A stretch of DNA of 26,144 nucleotides, from the NCBI GenBank assembly GCA_023228995.1, contig JALOAD010000046.1, forward strand, positions 142 through 26,285, given 5' to 3'. Source of the DNA: JALOAD01 sp023228995 [NCBI: Candidatus Muiribacterium halophilum]. Its GTDB lineage: Bacteria > Muiribacteriota > Muiribacteriia > Muiribacteriales. A program made the translations under genes and the position numbers. The notes below the pieces were generated by a model. It had not been told where the DNA came from and ran no database searches. It saw only the letters and a program-made list of their open reading frames with translations. Positions 1 through 8,191 of the stretch are shown here, in pieces. Each line of letters opens with the position of its first letter. Position 1 is the stretch's first letter.

Positions 1-14
1 GTGAGTAGTGAATG
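1..14. repeat. possible end of a degenerate 7-bp repeat tract at the window edge
   Basis: Two consecutive 7-mers, GTGAGTA and GTGAATG, open the window just downstream of the stop of the last gene of the pseudopilin operon. The second differs by one base from the TTGAATG units at 9876-9903. With only two units visible, and the tract cut by the window edge, this is suggestive only. It could be chance in AT-rich sequence. Confidence 0.25.
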
Positions 15-19
15 GGCTT

Positions 20-901
20 CTATTCAAACATCTTTGGAAACTCTAATATATTTGAAGAATTCTTTTTATCAAAAATAACAAGATTTCCGCCAGAATCAAT
101 CATATATCTAGCCTGCATAGAAAATGAAGAAAGTATTCTCCATTTTTCACCAGAACTTTCTCTAATTACATTTCTTGCAGTTATATATATTTTATTACCT
201 AGAACTTTATAATTATATATATATTTAAAAAGATTATCTGATACATCAGTCTTTATTTCACCTTCATTATAAAAGAAATTTTCATAAACTGAAATCTCAT
301 CTATTTCTCCAACATCAGCATCACCATATTCTAAAGATATATTTTTTAACAAAAAAGGTTCTTCATACTCAAGATTTATTTCTGTACCAGTTATTTCATT
401 CAAAGTATCTGTTTGAGCATTATATAAAAGAACAAAAGTTCCTCCTTCAGAAGCTCCATATATTTTAAGTTTTACAGCAATCCCTTCTTCTTGTGTAACA
501 CTTAAAAAATGACAATTAATCTCTTGAGCAAGCTCAATATTTATTTTTTTTTCTAAATCATGTTGTTCAAACTTAAATTTGCCAGGCATTTCATTTGAAT
601 AAAAAGTTCCAATTATATCTTCAGGAACATATTGATTATGTCTTGACGAATATGAAGTTATCTTTGCTCCTTCAAATACATTTGCCACATTTTTTAATCT
701 ATCTGGTCTTAATCTTAAATAATTCATAATCTCAGATAGTGCAGCTTCAGCTATAAAGTTTATTGCAGTACTTTTTTTTGAATTATCTCTCATATCAAGT
801 TGCCTATTTATAAGCTCTATTAAAGTAAATGCAAAAATCGAAAGAACTGAAATCAAAATAAAAATCGATATCATAGAAACTGCTTTTTTATTAAAAATCA
901 A
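20..901 (-). CDS. GspK/PilX-like minor pseudopilin (putative)
   Basis: This 293-residue protein has a short basic N-terminus (MIFNKKA), then one hydrophobic helix (about residues 8-28) ending in ELINRQ, and a long polar domain that would lie in the periplasm. The layout is that of a prepilin-like protein. It lacks the Gly-Phe cleavage pair and the Glu at mature position 5 seen in the other pseudopilins here. GspK proteins are known to lack that Glu, and PilX proteins have a similar N-terminus, so a filament-tip role is inferred from that and from its place as last gene of the operon. The start is TTG (rc of 899-901), chosen because AAAGGAG lies about 10 nt upstream and the hydrophobic segment follows at once. 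It is 28 nt after the cyclase gene. The globular domain is not one I recognise. Confidence 0.6.
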   Translation of the reverse strand: MIFNKKAVSMISIFILISVLSIFAFTLIELINRQLDMRDNSKKSTAINFIAEAALSEIMNYLRLRPDRLKNVANVFEGAKITSYSSRHNQYVPEDIIGTFYSNEMPGKFKFEQHDLEKKINIELAQEINCHFLSVTQEEGIAVKLKIYGASEGGTFVLLYNAQTDTLNEITGTEINLEYEEPFLLKNISLEYGDADVGEIDEISVYENFFYNEGEIKTDVSDNLFKYIYNYKVLGNKIYITARNVIRESSGEKWRILSSFSMQARYMIDSGGNLVIFDKKNSSNILEFPKMFE

Positions 902-929
902 GGTTTTATATCTCCTTTAAAATTCATTT

Positions 930-2522
930 TTATTTAAGTTTTACAAGTTTATAAACTTTTATCTGAATAGACTTACCTTTTACAGTAACTTTACCTAATA
1001 ATTCAGCTTCAACGAAATCTTTAACTCTTTCATAAGTGTTTTCACTAACAATAAATGATGTCTTAAACTGCCTTGTTAAAGATTCTATTCTTGCACCAGT
1101 ATTAACAGCATCTCCAATTACAGTATAATCCATTCTTTTAGGAGAACCCATATTTCCAACAATCATATCTCCTGTGTTAATTCCTATACCAATATTAAAA
1201 GGTTCCACGCCATCTTTTTTCCACTTCAAAACAAGTTCATCCAACTTTGCCAGCATTGCAAACCCGCATTTAACCGCAAGTTGAGCATGCTCTTTATGAT
1301 GTACAGGAGCTCCCCATATTGCCATTATCTCATCTCCAACAAATTTATCAAGCGTACCATTATGATCCATTATTACATCTGTCATTGCTGTAAGATATTC
1401 ATTAAGTATTGATACTACTTTTTCCGGTTGATATTTTTCTGAATATGTAGTAAAACCTACTATGTCTGAAAAAAGAACAGTTAACTCTGCTTTTTTACCA
1501 CCAAGTTTAAGCATATCAGGGTTTTTAAGAAGTTCTTCTACTACTGCTGGAGAAGTATATCTTTGAAAAGAATTTCTTAACTGTTTTTTTTCTTGTAATT
1601 GTTTGGCAGAAAACTTTTTTTCACTTTGAAGTTCATCTTTTGTCATTTCAAAAAGTTGTGCTTTATCAAAAGCAATTGCTGCAAGACTCGCTGTTGTTGT
1701 TATAAGTAATCTTGCTTCATCATCCATTACATATTCTTTTCTTTTACCATCTTCATCTACCACTTCCTGAAATTCCTCAACAACTATTACACCACTAACT
1801 TTTTCTTTTAAAATAGGTGTAACTAGTTTACATTTTAATTCTGAATTTTTAAAAAGATTTTGTATTAATTTATCTTCATTCCAAATACTAAATAATTTAG
1901 ATTCTCTAACAGAATAAGCAATTATATCTTTACTATCTTTTTTTATTTTTAAATTTTTATCAACAATATCTCCATGCCTTGCAAGCATAAAAATATCATC
2001 ACTTGATTCGTCCACTATAAAAATTGATATTTTCATACAATAAGCAGATTTACTCAATATATTAAAAATCAAATTTACAATTGTATCTCTTTCTAAACTT
2101 CCTATGAGTTCTCTATACCTTAACAAAACAGATGAAAATTTAACTTTCCTATTACTCATATCTTCTCTCATATTAGAAAGAAGTTCTTCCATCTTTTTAG
2201 CTTTCTGTGCATATTCTGTTTTAACTTTCAGATTTGTTTCTCCACCAGATTTTCTTAAAATAAGGAAAAAAGCTAGAATTACATTTGTCAAAAGTATTAT
2301 TATAAAAGCAATTATGAATTTTCCAGAATTTTCAGGCATAGTTAATATATTTTTAAAAAGATCATAAATTTTTATGAAAGGTGAAAAATATTCCTTTTTT
2401 ATTATATTGAAAATATATAAAAAATAAAATAAAAGTATTAATATAATAGATAATAATAATTTGATAAAAAATGATACAAAATTAAATCTTTTCCTTTCAA
2501 ATTTGACAAATTTTTCAGCCAT
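930..2522 (-). CDS. membrane-anchored GAF-domain class III adenylate cyclase
   Basis: Probably converts ATP to cAMP. Numbered from the ATG at 2522 (530 aa), there are two membrane helices (about 17-41 and 68-89), a charged linker, a GAF-like sensor domain (about 130-290), a coiled-coil linker and a C-terminal class III catalytic domain (about 340-515). The catalytic set looks intact: metal-binding Asp353 (LFSDIVGFT) and Asp397 (FVGDE), adenine-selecting Lys393 and Thr467, and transition-state Asn474 and Arg478 in VNTGAR. The Lys/Thr pair favours ATP over GTP. An in-frame TTG at 2534, directly after the preceding stop, would add four residues. I prefer the ATG because GGGGGA lies just upstream of it. 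The gene sits between two pseudopilin-type genes in the same operon, so its cAMP may report on, or tune, the filament system. The GAF ligand is unknown. Confidence 0.88.
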   Translation of the reverse strand: MAEKFVKFERKRFNFVSFFIKLLLSIILILLFYFLYIFNIIKKEYFSPFIKIYDLFKNILTMPENSGKFIIAFIIILLTNVILAFFLILRKSGGETNLKVKTEYAQKAKKMEELLSNMREDMSNRKVKFSSVLLRYRELIGSLERDTIVNLIFNILSKSAYCMKISIFIVDESSDDIFMLARHGDIVDKNLKIKKDSKDIIAYSVRESKLFSIWNEDKLIQNLFKNSELKCKLVTPILKEKVSGVIVVEEFQEVVDEDGKRKEYVMDDEARLLITTTASLAAIAFDKAQLFEMTKDELQSEKKFSAKQLQEKKQLRNSFQRYTSPAVVEELLKNPDMLKLGGKKAELTVLFSDIVGFTTYSEKYQPEKVVSILNEYLTAMTDVIMDHNGTLDKFVGDEIMAIWGAPVHHKEHAQLAVKCGFAMLAKLDELVLKWKKDGVEPFNIGIGINTGDMIVGNMGSPKRMDYTVIGDAVNTGARIESLTRQFKTSFIVSENTYERVKDFVEAELLGKVTVKGKSIQIKVYKLVKLK

Positions 2523-2534
2523 GTATTCCCCCAA

Positions 2535-3395
2535 CTATTTCATTCTATTCAAATTAAGAAAAAATACCTTTTTTTTTCTAAACTCTTCTTTATCTTCTCT
2601 TATATCTATTTCAATTTCAAATTTTCTTACAAGACCCGGCATTGTATAAATAAAATCATTTTTCATTTCAATTATCTCATTATTTAAAGTATAGTATTTT
2701 ATATTAAAAAGATATACATTTTCTAAAATAACTTGAGGAGTGACAGTTCCTTCTTTAGTATTTGAATCGATTTTATAATAATATAATTTTTTTTCCTCTT
2801 CAGAAAAGAAATAACACAATGTTTGGGATTTCTGATATGAAAAATTATCTCCAAGTGAATTATAAAAAAAACCCTGTTCGGTAAAAATACCAATATCATT
2901 CCAATTAAAAGCCGGAATATTATAAATCCATCTTTCCCATAATTCTTTTTTTAAATAAAGCCAACAATTTTCTCTATTATTATTTAAATTAAACCAGCTT
3001 GATAATGCATCATTAGAAAGAAAGTAGTTTTGAATATCTATAAGATTATTATTTTTTCCATTAAAAAACTCAGAATAATCAGGAATGTTTATTAATGTGC
3101 TTTTAGCATTATCAGCAAGTTTTCCTTTATTTAAATAAGATTTTAATATATTGTCAAGAAAACCATTGTTTTTTTTAAAAACCGAACAATAAGAAAAAGG
3201 AGAAGTAGTCTTAAGATCGTTTTCAAATCTTTTCATAAAAAAATCAATATCTGATAGTTTATTATAAACATTTTCACCATAATCCCATATATTTATTCCC
3301 GAGAAAAAAAGATTTGTAGTTGCAACTATAAGAATTCCAAAAATCGCCATACTTATAAGAACTTCAACAAGACTCAGCCCTTTATTCTCTATCAT
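2535..3395 (-). CDS. minor pseudopilin, GspJ/PilW-like
   Basis: A 286-residue type IV pilin-like protein. The N-terminus KGLSLVEVLI is a class III prepilin signal: cleavage by a prepilin peptidase after Gly6 would leave Leu at position 1 and Glu at position 5 of the mature protein. A hydrophobic helix follows to about residue 30, then a large polar domain (WDYGENVYNKLSDIDFFMKRFENDL). The helix and the segment after it resemble GspJ/PilW proteins, which sit near the filament tip; the globular part is too diverged to place firmly. The gene overlaps the end of the upstream pseudopilin by 14 nt and has only a weak ribosome site, so translation probably depends on coupling. The cyclase gene follows at once. 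Confidence 0.75.
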   Translation of the reverse strand: MIENKGLSLVEVLISMAIFGILIVATTNLFFSGINIWDYGENVYNKLSDIDFFMKRFENDLKTTSPFSYCSVFKKNNGFLDNILKSYLNKGKLADNAKSTLINIPDYSEFFNGKNNNLIDIQNYFLSNDALSSWFNLNNNRENCWLYLKKELWERWIYNIPAFNWNDIGIFTEQGFFYNSLGDNFSYQKSQTLCYFFSEEEKKLYYYKIDSNTKEGTVTPQVILENVYLFNIKYYTLNNEIIEMKNDFIYTMPGLVRKFEIEIDIREDKEEFRKKKVFFLNLNRMK

Positions 3396-3918
3396 AAATA
3401 ATTTTTCCAGTCATATTATTAAATTCTATTGCTTTTTCTAATTTTGCTTTTGAAGAAACTATAAAAAATTTTTTGCCACCTTTATATTCAATAATGTTTT
3501 TTGTAGAATCCATAAATTCAGGCTTACCATTGCTTTTGAATATTATATACTTAAGGTCTGTGAATTCTTCTCTTCCTTCAAGATTAATTGAATTGTTTTT
3601 TGACAGAATAATATCTTCATCGTATTGTCTTAAAAAATTATAATCTGCATTAGTAATAATATTTCTATAAGAACTACTGTTTAATATCTCTATTCCATAA
3701 TAAACCTTTTGATAACTCCCAAGTATATACATTTCACTTTTGTTTAACGAAAGATTCTGAACTAATTTAAAATCTCCAGCCATAATATTATAAGCACTTG
3801 TTAAATCAAATTCATTTTTAAACTTGAGAAAGTTTGGAGAGACCGTAGCAGCAATTACTGTAATAATAACTACTGATACGATCACCTCTAGAAGTGTAAA
3901 ACCTTTATTATTCCCCAC
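3382..3918 (-). CDS. minor pseudopilin, GspH/GspI-like
   Basis: A 178-residue pilin-like protein with prepilin motif KGFTLLEVIV. The predicted cleavage is after Gly6, giving Phe1 and Glu5, followed by a hydrophobic helix to about residue 28. The small beta-rich remainder fits GspH or GspI minor pseudopilins, which link filament shaft and tip. The start is GTG (rc of 3916-3918), overlapping the GspG stop by 11 nt. No other in-frame start precedes the signal sequence at a sensible distance, and the nearest purine-rich box (GGAGAA) lies about 16 nt away, so coupling to gspG is likely. I cannot separate GspH from GspI on sequence alone. Confidence 0.75.
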   Translation of the reverse strand: MGNNKGFTLLEVIVSVVIITVIAATVSPNFLKFKNEFDLTSAYNIMAGDFKLVQNLSLNKSEMYILGSYQKVYYGIEILNSSSYRNIITNADYNFLRQYDEDIILSKNNSINLEGREEFTDLKYIIFKSNGKPEFMDSTKNIIEYKGGKKFFIVSSKAKLEKAIEFNNMTGKIIYDRE

Positions 3919-4429
3919 CAGTAGCTAATGGTTCTCCATCAAATTTTAACCATTTAAAAATATCATCACCATCATCTGAATATGTTGCACCTTTACCATC
4001 ATCAACACCATTTGGACCAAATGATACAATAAGTATTCCACATAGTGGTTTTCCATTTATATTAAATGTACCGTTTACTGGATTTCCATCTGCATCAAGC
4101 TGTTTATCGTATATTTTATATTCATTTTCCCATGGATCTTTTGTAACTTCTTCAACTGCATCTTCCATATAAGGACCTTTCCATCCTGATATTGCAGGAC
4201 CGGTCCCGTTAGTTTTATTTACAACAAGTTCAGCAACATGCCCAGGATATTTACCTGTATGCATAAGATAAAGTCTTGAAGCACCTTTGATTGCATCAAG
4301 CTCAGCTGTTGCTGCTCCTCTTTTACCTTCATCGATAAACGACATAAGTCTTGGCACTGAAACTGCTGCAAGAATACCAATTACCACAATAACAATAAGT
4401 AATTCAAGTAATGTAAACCCTTTTTTCAT
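3908..4429 (-). CDS. gspG: major pseudopilin GspG
   Basis: The shaft subunit of a type II secretion-type pseudopilus, 173 aa. The N-terminus MKKGFTLLELLIVIV is a textbook prepilin signal (cleavage after Gly4, Phe1 and Glu5 in the mature protein), followed by a helix with the PRL motif. The C-terminal half carries the GspG pattern: GWKGPYM, then DPWENEY, then FGPNGVDDGKGATYSDDGDDIFKW. This matches the calcium-binding loop region of GspG and separates it from a type IV major pilin. The ribosome site GGAG lies 8 nt before the ATG. The gene has its own strong-looking promoter (4459-4487), as expected for the most abundant subunit. Two minor pseudopilin genes overlap in series downstream. Confidence 0.9.
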   Translation of the reverse strand: MKKGFTLLELLIVIVVIGILAAVSVPRLMSFIDEGKRGAATAELDAIKGASRLYLMHTGKYPGHVAELVVNKTNGTGPAISGWKGPYMEDAVEEVTKDPWENEYKIYDKQLDADGNPVNGTFNINGKPLCGILIVSFGPNGVDDGKGATYSDDGDDIFKWLKFDGEPLATGGE

Positions 4430-4458
4430 ATTTTACACTCCATTTATTTTTTTTGCTG

Positions 4459-4487
4459 ATTATACAGCATTTAAGCATAAATTTAAT
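4459..4487 (-). promoter_or_regulatory. sigma-70-type promoter of gspG with a dyad over the -10 box
   Basis: On the minus strand a perfect TATAAT (4459-4464) lies about 30 nt before the gspG ATG. The -35 side is weak: TTAAAT at 16-nt spacing or ATTAAA at 17 nt. Transcription would begin near 4452, leaving a leader of roughly 22 nt with the GGAG site. The -10 box is framed by inverted 5-mers, TGCTG (4454-4458) and CAGCA (4465-4469), so it may double as a repressor site. It sits in the 101-nt gap after gspF, the widest gap in the operon. Confidence 0.6.
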
Positions 4488-4530
4488 TTATTTTAACACA
4501 AAACAAGTATTTTTAAAACATTTATTCTTT

Positions 4531-5748
4531 TTACTGCTTTATAAGTTTTATCATATCAAACATCGGTAAAAACATAGATATTGCAATGAAACCCATTACA
4601 ACTCCCATAGAAACTATAAGTATAGGTTCAAGAAGAGAAAGCATTGTTTCAATTGTCATTTCAACTTCCAAATCATAAAAATCACCAACCTTTACTAACA
4701 TTTTTGCAAGATTCCCTGTTTTTTCACCTACATTTATCATTTTTACAACCATTGGCGGAAAATATTTCTCTTTTTTTAATACTTCAGAAAAAGATTCACC
4801 TTCTGATATTCTATCAGCAGCATTTTCAATTATTGAAGCTAGTATTTCATTATCCATAAGTTTTCTTGAAATTTCCATTGCATTTATAATTGGCACTCCA
4901 TTTTCTGTAAGAACTCCCAATGTTTTACACATTCTTGAAACATTAGCTTTTACAGTAAGATCTCCAACAAGCGGAAGATTAAGCATAGTTAAATCAAATA
5001 AATGCGAACCTGTTTTGGTTTTTTTTACAAAATATCTTGATAAAATAAAAAACACAATTATTGAAAATATTAAAACCCAAAAATTACCTATAAGAAAATT
5101 TGATATTTTAAGTAAAAATGCAGTAGGTAAAGGTAATGCTCCACCCATTTTTTTAAAAACTCCAACAAATTTAGGAAACACGAAAGTAAGCAAAAAAGCT
5201 ACAACACTTGTTGCTACAAGAATCATTATTATAGGATAAGTCATAGCAGATTTCACTTTGCTGATTGTCTTTTGATCATTTTCAGAAAACTTTGCAATTC
5301 TTTCAAGAACTTCATCCAACATACCACCAGCTTCACCTGCTTCAATAAGATTTACAACAAGATTTGAAAAAACATCAGGAAATTTTTTTAAAGAATCAGA
5401 AAATGAAACTCCAGAAAGAATATCTTTTCTAACAACTCCAAGAATTTTAGCAAGCTTTGCATTTTCTATTTGTTCTTCTAAAGCAATTATACTTTCAACA
5501 AGATTAACCCCAGAATTAATAAGAGTTGCTAGCTGAATATAAAAAAACACCATTTCCTTTTGTTTTATTCTTTGAAATCTTTCACCAATATCTAGATCAA
5601 GTACATTTTGTTTAATCTCACTTAATTCTATTACAATAAATCCACTATCAACAAGTTTTTCAGCAGCATTATCTGTAGAACTAGCTTCAATCTCTCCCGA
5701 CTTCAATCTGCCAGATTCATCTCTTACTTTAAATTTGTATACAGCCAT
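4531..5748 (-). CDS. gspF: inner-membrane platform protein GspF/PilC
   Basis: A 405-residue polytopic protein that couples the cytoplasmic ATPase to pseudopilin extraction from the membrane. It has the usual family length and an N-terminal segment (MAVYKFKVRDESGRLKSGEIEA) typical of GspF. Two related cytoplasmic domains follow, each carrying the family pattern: SGVSFSDSLKKFPDVFSNLV with EAGEAGG in the first, and EGESFSEVLKKEKYFPPMVV with NVGEKTG in the second. Membrane helices lie near residues 168-193, 215-237 and 372-395. The gene starts 4 nt after the gspE stop. The product could equally be called PilC; the GspG-type major pseudopilin nearby favours GspF. Confidence 0.92.
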   Translation of the reverse strand: MAVYKFKVRDESGRLKSGEIEASSTDNAAEKLVDSGFIVIELSEIKQNVLDLDIGERFQRIKQKEMVFFYIQLATLINSGVNLVESIIALEEQIENAKLAKILGVVRKDILSGVSFSDSLKKFPDVFSNLVVNLIEAGEAGGMLDEVLERIAKFSENDQKTISKVKSAMTYPIIMILVATSVVAFLLTFVFPKFVGVFKKMGGALPLPTAFLLKISNFLIGNFWVLIFSIIVFFILSRYFVKKTKTGSHLFDLTMLNLPLVGDLTVKANVSRMCKTLGVLTENGVPIINAMEISRKLMDNEILASIIENAADRISEGESFSEVLKKEKYFPPMVVKMINVGEKTGNLAKMLVKVGDFYDLEVEMTIETMLSLLEPILIVSMGVVMGFIAISMFLPMFDMIKLIKQ

Positions 5749-5752
5749 TTTT

Positions 5753-7435
5753 TTATTCGCCTTTAGTTATTCTTATTACTTCTTCAAGTGTAGTCCAGCC
5801 AAGTTTTGCTTTTTCAATAGCATTTTCTCTCAAACTCTGCATTCCATTTTTTATAGCAGCATCTTTAATTACAGTAGATGATTCTTTTGCAAGAATAATT
5901 CTTTTTATATCATCATCAAGAACTAACATTTCATGTATACCTACTCTTCCTTTATAACCTGTTTTATTACAACTAACACACCCTTCGCCCATATAAAAAG
6001 TAAAATCACCATTAATTCCTAGATCATCAAGTATTTCCTGATCTGGTTTTTGAACAACTTTACATTTATCACATATTCTTCTTGCAAGCCTCTGTGCAAC
6101 AACAAGCAAAAGTGTAGGCGTAAGAAGATAGGATTCTATACCCATTTCCATAAGTCTTGTAACAGCTCCAGAAGCATCATTTGTATGAAGTGTAGATAAA
6201 ACAAGATGACCTGTTAAAGCAGATTCTATAGCAATCTCCGCAGTTTCAGCATCTCGTATTTCCCCAATCATTATAATGTCAGGATCCTGTCTTAATATAG
6301 ATCTTAATGCTGCTGCAAATGTCATACCTATTTCAGCATGTGTTTGAACCTGATTAATAAGTGGAAGTCTATATTCCACTGGATTTTCAACAGTAGTAAT
6401 ATTTACTTTAGGCGATTTTATAGATTCAAGACCTGCATATAAAGTAGAAGTTTTACCTGAACCAGTAGGACCTGTAAGGAGCACAATACCGTTTGGCTGT
6501 GCCAATGCATTCTCATACATTTTTAGATGGTTTGGAAGAAAACTAAGTTTTTCTAGACCAAGCATTACACTGCTTTTATCCAAAAGTCTCATAACTATCT
6601 TTTCACCCCAAACTGTAGGCAATGTATTTACCCTAACATCAATTTCACGATTAGAGGATAATTTTATATTTATTCTTCCATCCTGAGGAAGTCTTTTTTC
6701 TGCTATATCCATACCTGCCATTATTTTTATTCTAGAAATTAAAGCTGATTGAATTTTAGGAGGTATTTCTGTAATTGATTGTAAAACTCCATCTACTCTA
6801 TATCTTATTCTTACACCTTTTTCATCAGGTTCAATATGAATATCAGAAGCTTTTTCATTTATTCCTTCTTTTAATATAAGATTTACAAATTTAACAACTG
6901 GACTATCTTCGTTGATTTTTTCCATCTTTTCTTCACGGTTTTGCATACTAACTTCTTCTATTTTTTCTTGAAAACCATCAACAAGATTTTTAACATCAGC
7001 AGAAGATGAATAATATTGCTTTTGAGCACCTTCTATCTCTGCTTTTGAAGAAATGACAATATCAACTTTTAGATTAGTCTTATACTGAATTTGATCAATT
7101 GCAAATACATCCAAAGGATCTGCCATCGCAATAGTAAGTCTATTACTGTCTTTAAACAATGGAATAAGTGTATGTTTTTTAGCTATCTGAACTGGAATTA
7201 ATTTAATTACATCAGCAGAAATATCATATTCATTAAGGTTTATAACCGGAACACCAAGTTGATCTGAAAGAACTTTAAGAATGTCATTTTCTGTTACAAA
7301 ACCAAGATCAATAACAACCTGTCCAAGTCTTTTTTTTGTTTCCTTCTGATTATCAAGTGCTTGTTTTACCTGTTCATCATTTATATAACCAAGTTCGACA
7401 AGCAAATCTCCTAATCTTTTTTTTCTATCAAGCAT
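5753..7435 (-). CDS. gspE: assembly ATPase GspE/PilB
   Basis: A hexameric cytoplasmic ATPase that powers pseudopilus assembly, 560 aa. The N-terminus (about 1-150) is a MshEN-type domain with the repeated LGxLLVxLGxI pattern; members of this domain family can bind cyclic di-GMP. The ATPase core has Walker A GPTGSGKT (322-329), an Asp box (TTVENPVEYR), Walker B DPDIIMIGEIRD (about 384-395) and a His box (LSTLHTND). Two Cys pairs (C455/C458 and C486/C489) form the zinc site found in assembly ATPases but not in PilT-type retraction ATPases. AGGTGG lies 8 nt before the ATG. A TPR gene precedes it by 12 nt and gspF follows by 4 nt. No retraction ATPase is seen here. Confidence 0.93.
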   Translation of the reverse strand: MLDRKKRLGDLLVELGYINDEQVKQALDNQKETKKRLGQVVIDLGFVTENDILKVLSDQLGVPVINLNEYDISADVIKLIPVQIAKKHTLIPLFKDSNRLTIAMADPLDVFAIDQIQYKTNLKVDIVISSKAEIEGAQKQYYSSSADVKNLVDGFQEKIEEVSMQNREEKMEKINEDSPVVKFVNLILKEGINEKASDIHIEPDEKGVRIRYRVDGVLQSITEIPPKIQSALISRIKIMAGMDIAEKRLPQDGRINIKLSSNREIDVRVNTLPTVWGEKIVMRLLDKSSVMLGLEKLSFLPNHLKMYENALAQPNGIVLLTGPTGSGKTSTLYAGLESIKSPKVNITTVENPVEYRLPLINQVQTHAEIGMTFAAALRSILRQDPDIIMIGEIRDAETAEIAIESALTGHLVLSTLHTNDASGAVTRLMEMGIESYLLTPTLLLVVAQRLARRICDKCKVVQKPDQEILDDLGINGDFTFYMGEGCVSCNKTGYKGRVGIHEMLVLDDDIKRIILAKESSTVIKDAAIKNGMQSLRENAIEKAKLGWTTLEEVIRITKGE

Positions 7436-7447
7436 TATTTATCCACC

Positions 7448-8191
7448 TCAAAGATCCCAATATTCATCTCTTGCATCTTTATAATTAGGATTTATCCTAA
7501 TTGCTTTTTCAAATTCTTCCATTGCTTTTGAAAGATTTCCACTCACTTTATAAAGTTTACCTAATTTATAATGCACATCAGCGTATTCAGGGTTTTTATA
7601 AGCTACTTTTTCAAGATGTTTTATAGCATCTCCAAAAAGAGATTTTTTTGTATATAAATAAGCAAGATCATAATGAACAAGAGTAAGATCTATAAAATCT
7701 TGTTTAAGTATTATATTATCATCAATTATTTTTTTCATTAAATTTATAGTTTCTTCAAGCATACCCATCTGCCTATAAAGTTCAGCTAAAGAATATAAAG
7801 CTTCAACATAAGAAGGATTTATCTGTAAAGCATTCAAATATGAATTCATTGCTTCATCCATCTTTCCCATTGCCTGATAACAATCTGCAATTCTATAATG
7901 AACATCTGCATAATTGTTGTTTGATAAAACATAAGTAAATTCTTTAAGTGCTTTTTCATATTTTCCTGAAGCTTTATATGCCATTCCAAGATTAAGATGT
8001 ACTTTTACTGATTCACTTAATGAAAGAGATTTTTTGTAACACTCAACTGCTTTTTCATATTTAAAAGCATTCATAAGTGCATTACCATAATCCATCCAGA
8101 GGACAAAATCAATTTTATTTTCATCCAATTTTAGAAGTTCTTCTAATTCTAAAATAATTTCCTCAACAAGTCCAGGACTAGTATAATCCAT
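7448..8191 (-). CDS. cytoplasmic TPR-repeat protein at the head of the secretion operon
   Basis: A 247-residue protein made almost wholly of about six tetratricopeptide repeats. Examples are YGNALMNAFKYEKAVECYKK, LGMAYKASGKYEKALKEFTY and LGKLYKVSGNLSKAMEEFEK, with the Ala/Gly/Tyr spacing and NPxYxDA caps typical of the fold. No signal peptide or membrane helix is seen, so it should act in the cytoplasm, probably as a protein-docking scaffold. Its place 12 nt before gspE suggests a partner of the ATPase or platform protein, but that is inference. The AAAGGAG ribosome site lies about 5 nt before the ATG. It is the first minus-strand gene after the divergent intergenic region. Confidence 0.8.
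   Translation of the reverse strand: MDYTSPGLVEEIILELEELLKLDENKIDFVLWMDYGNALMNAFKYEKAVECYKKSLSLSESVKVHLNLGMAYKASGKYEKALKEFTYVLSNNNYADVHYRIADCYQAMGKMDEAMNSYLNALQINPSYVEALYSLAELYRQMGMLEETINLMKKIIDDNIILKQDFIDLTLVHYDLAYLYTKKSLFGDAIKHLEKVAYKNPEYADVHYKLGKLYKVSGNLSKAMEEFEKAIRINPNYKDARDEYWDL

Noticed and set aside
2286-2302. TTGACA-like and TATAAT-like boxes in the cyclase gene
   Set aside because: On the minus strand they come in the wrong order (TATAAT before TTGACA), and they lie inside coding sequence.
4454-4469. A true CRP (cAMP receptor) site
   Set aside because: The arm spacing matches but TGCTG/CAGCA is not TGTGA/TCACA, so only an unspecified dyad is claimed.
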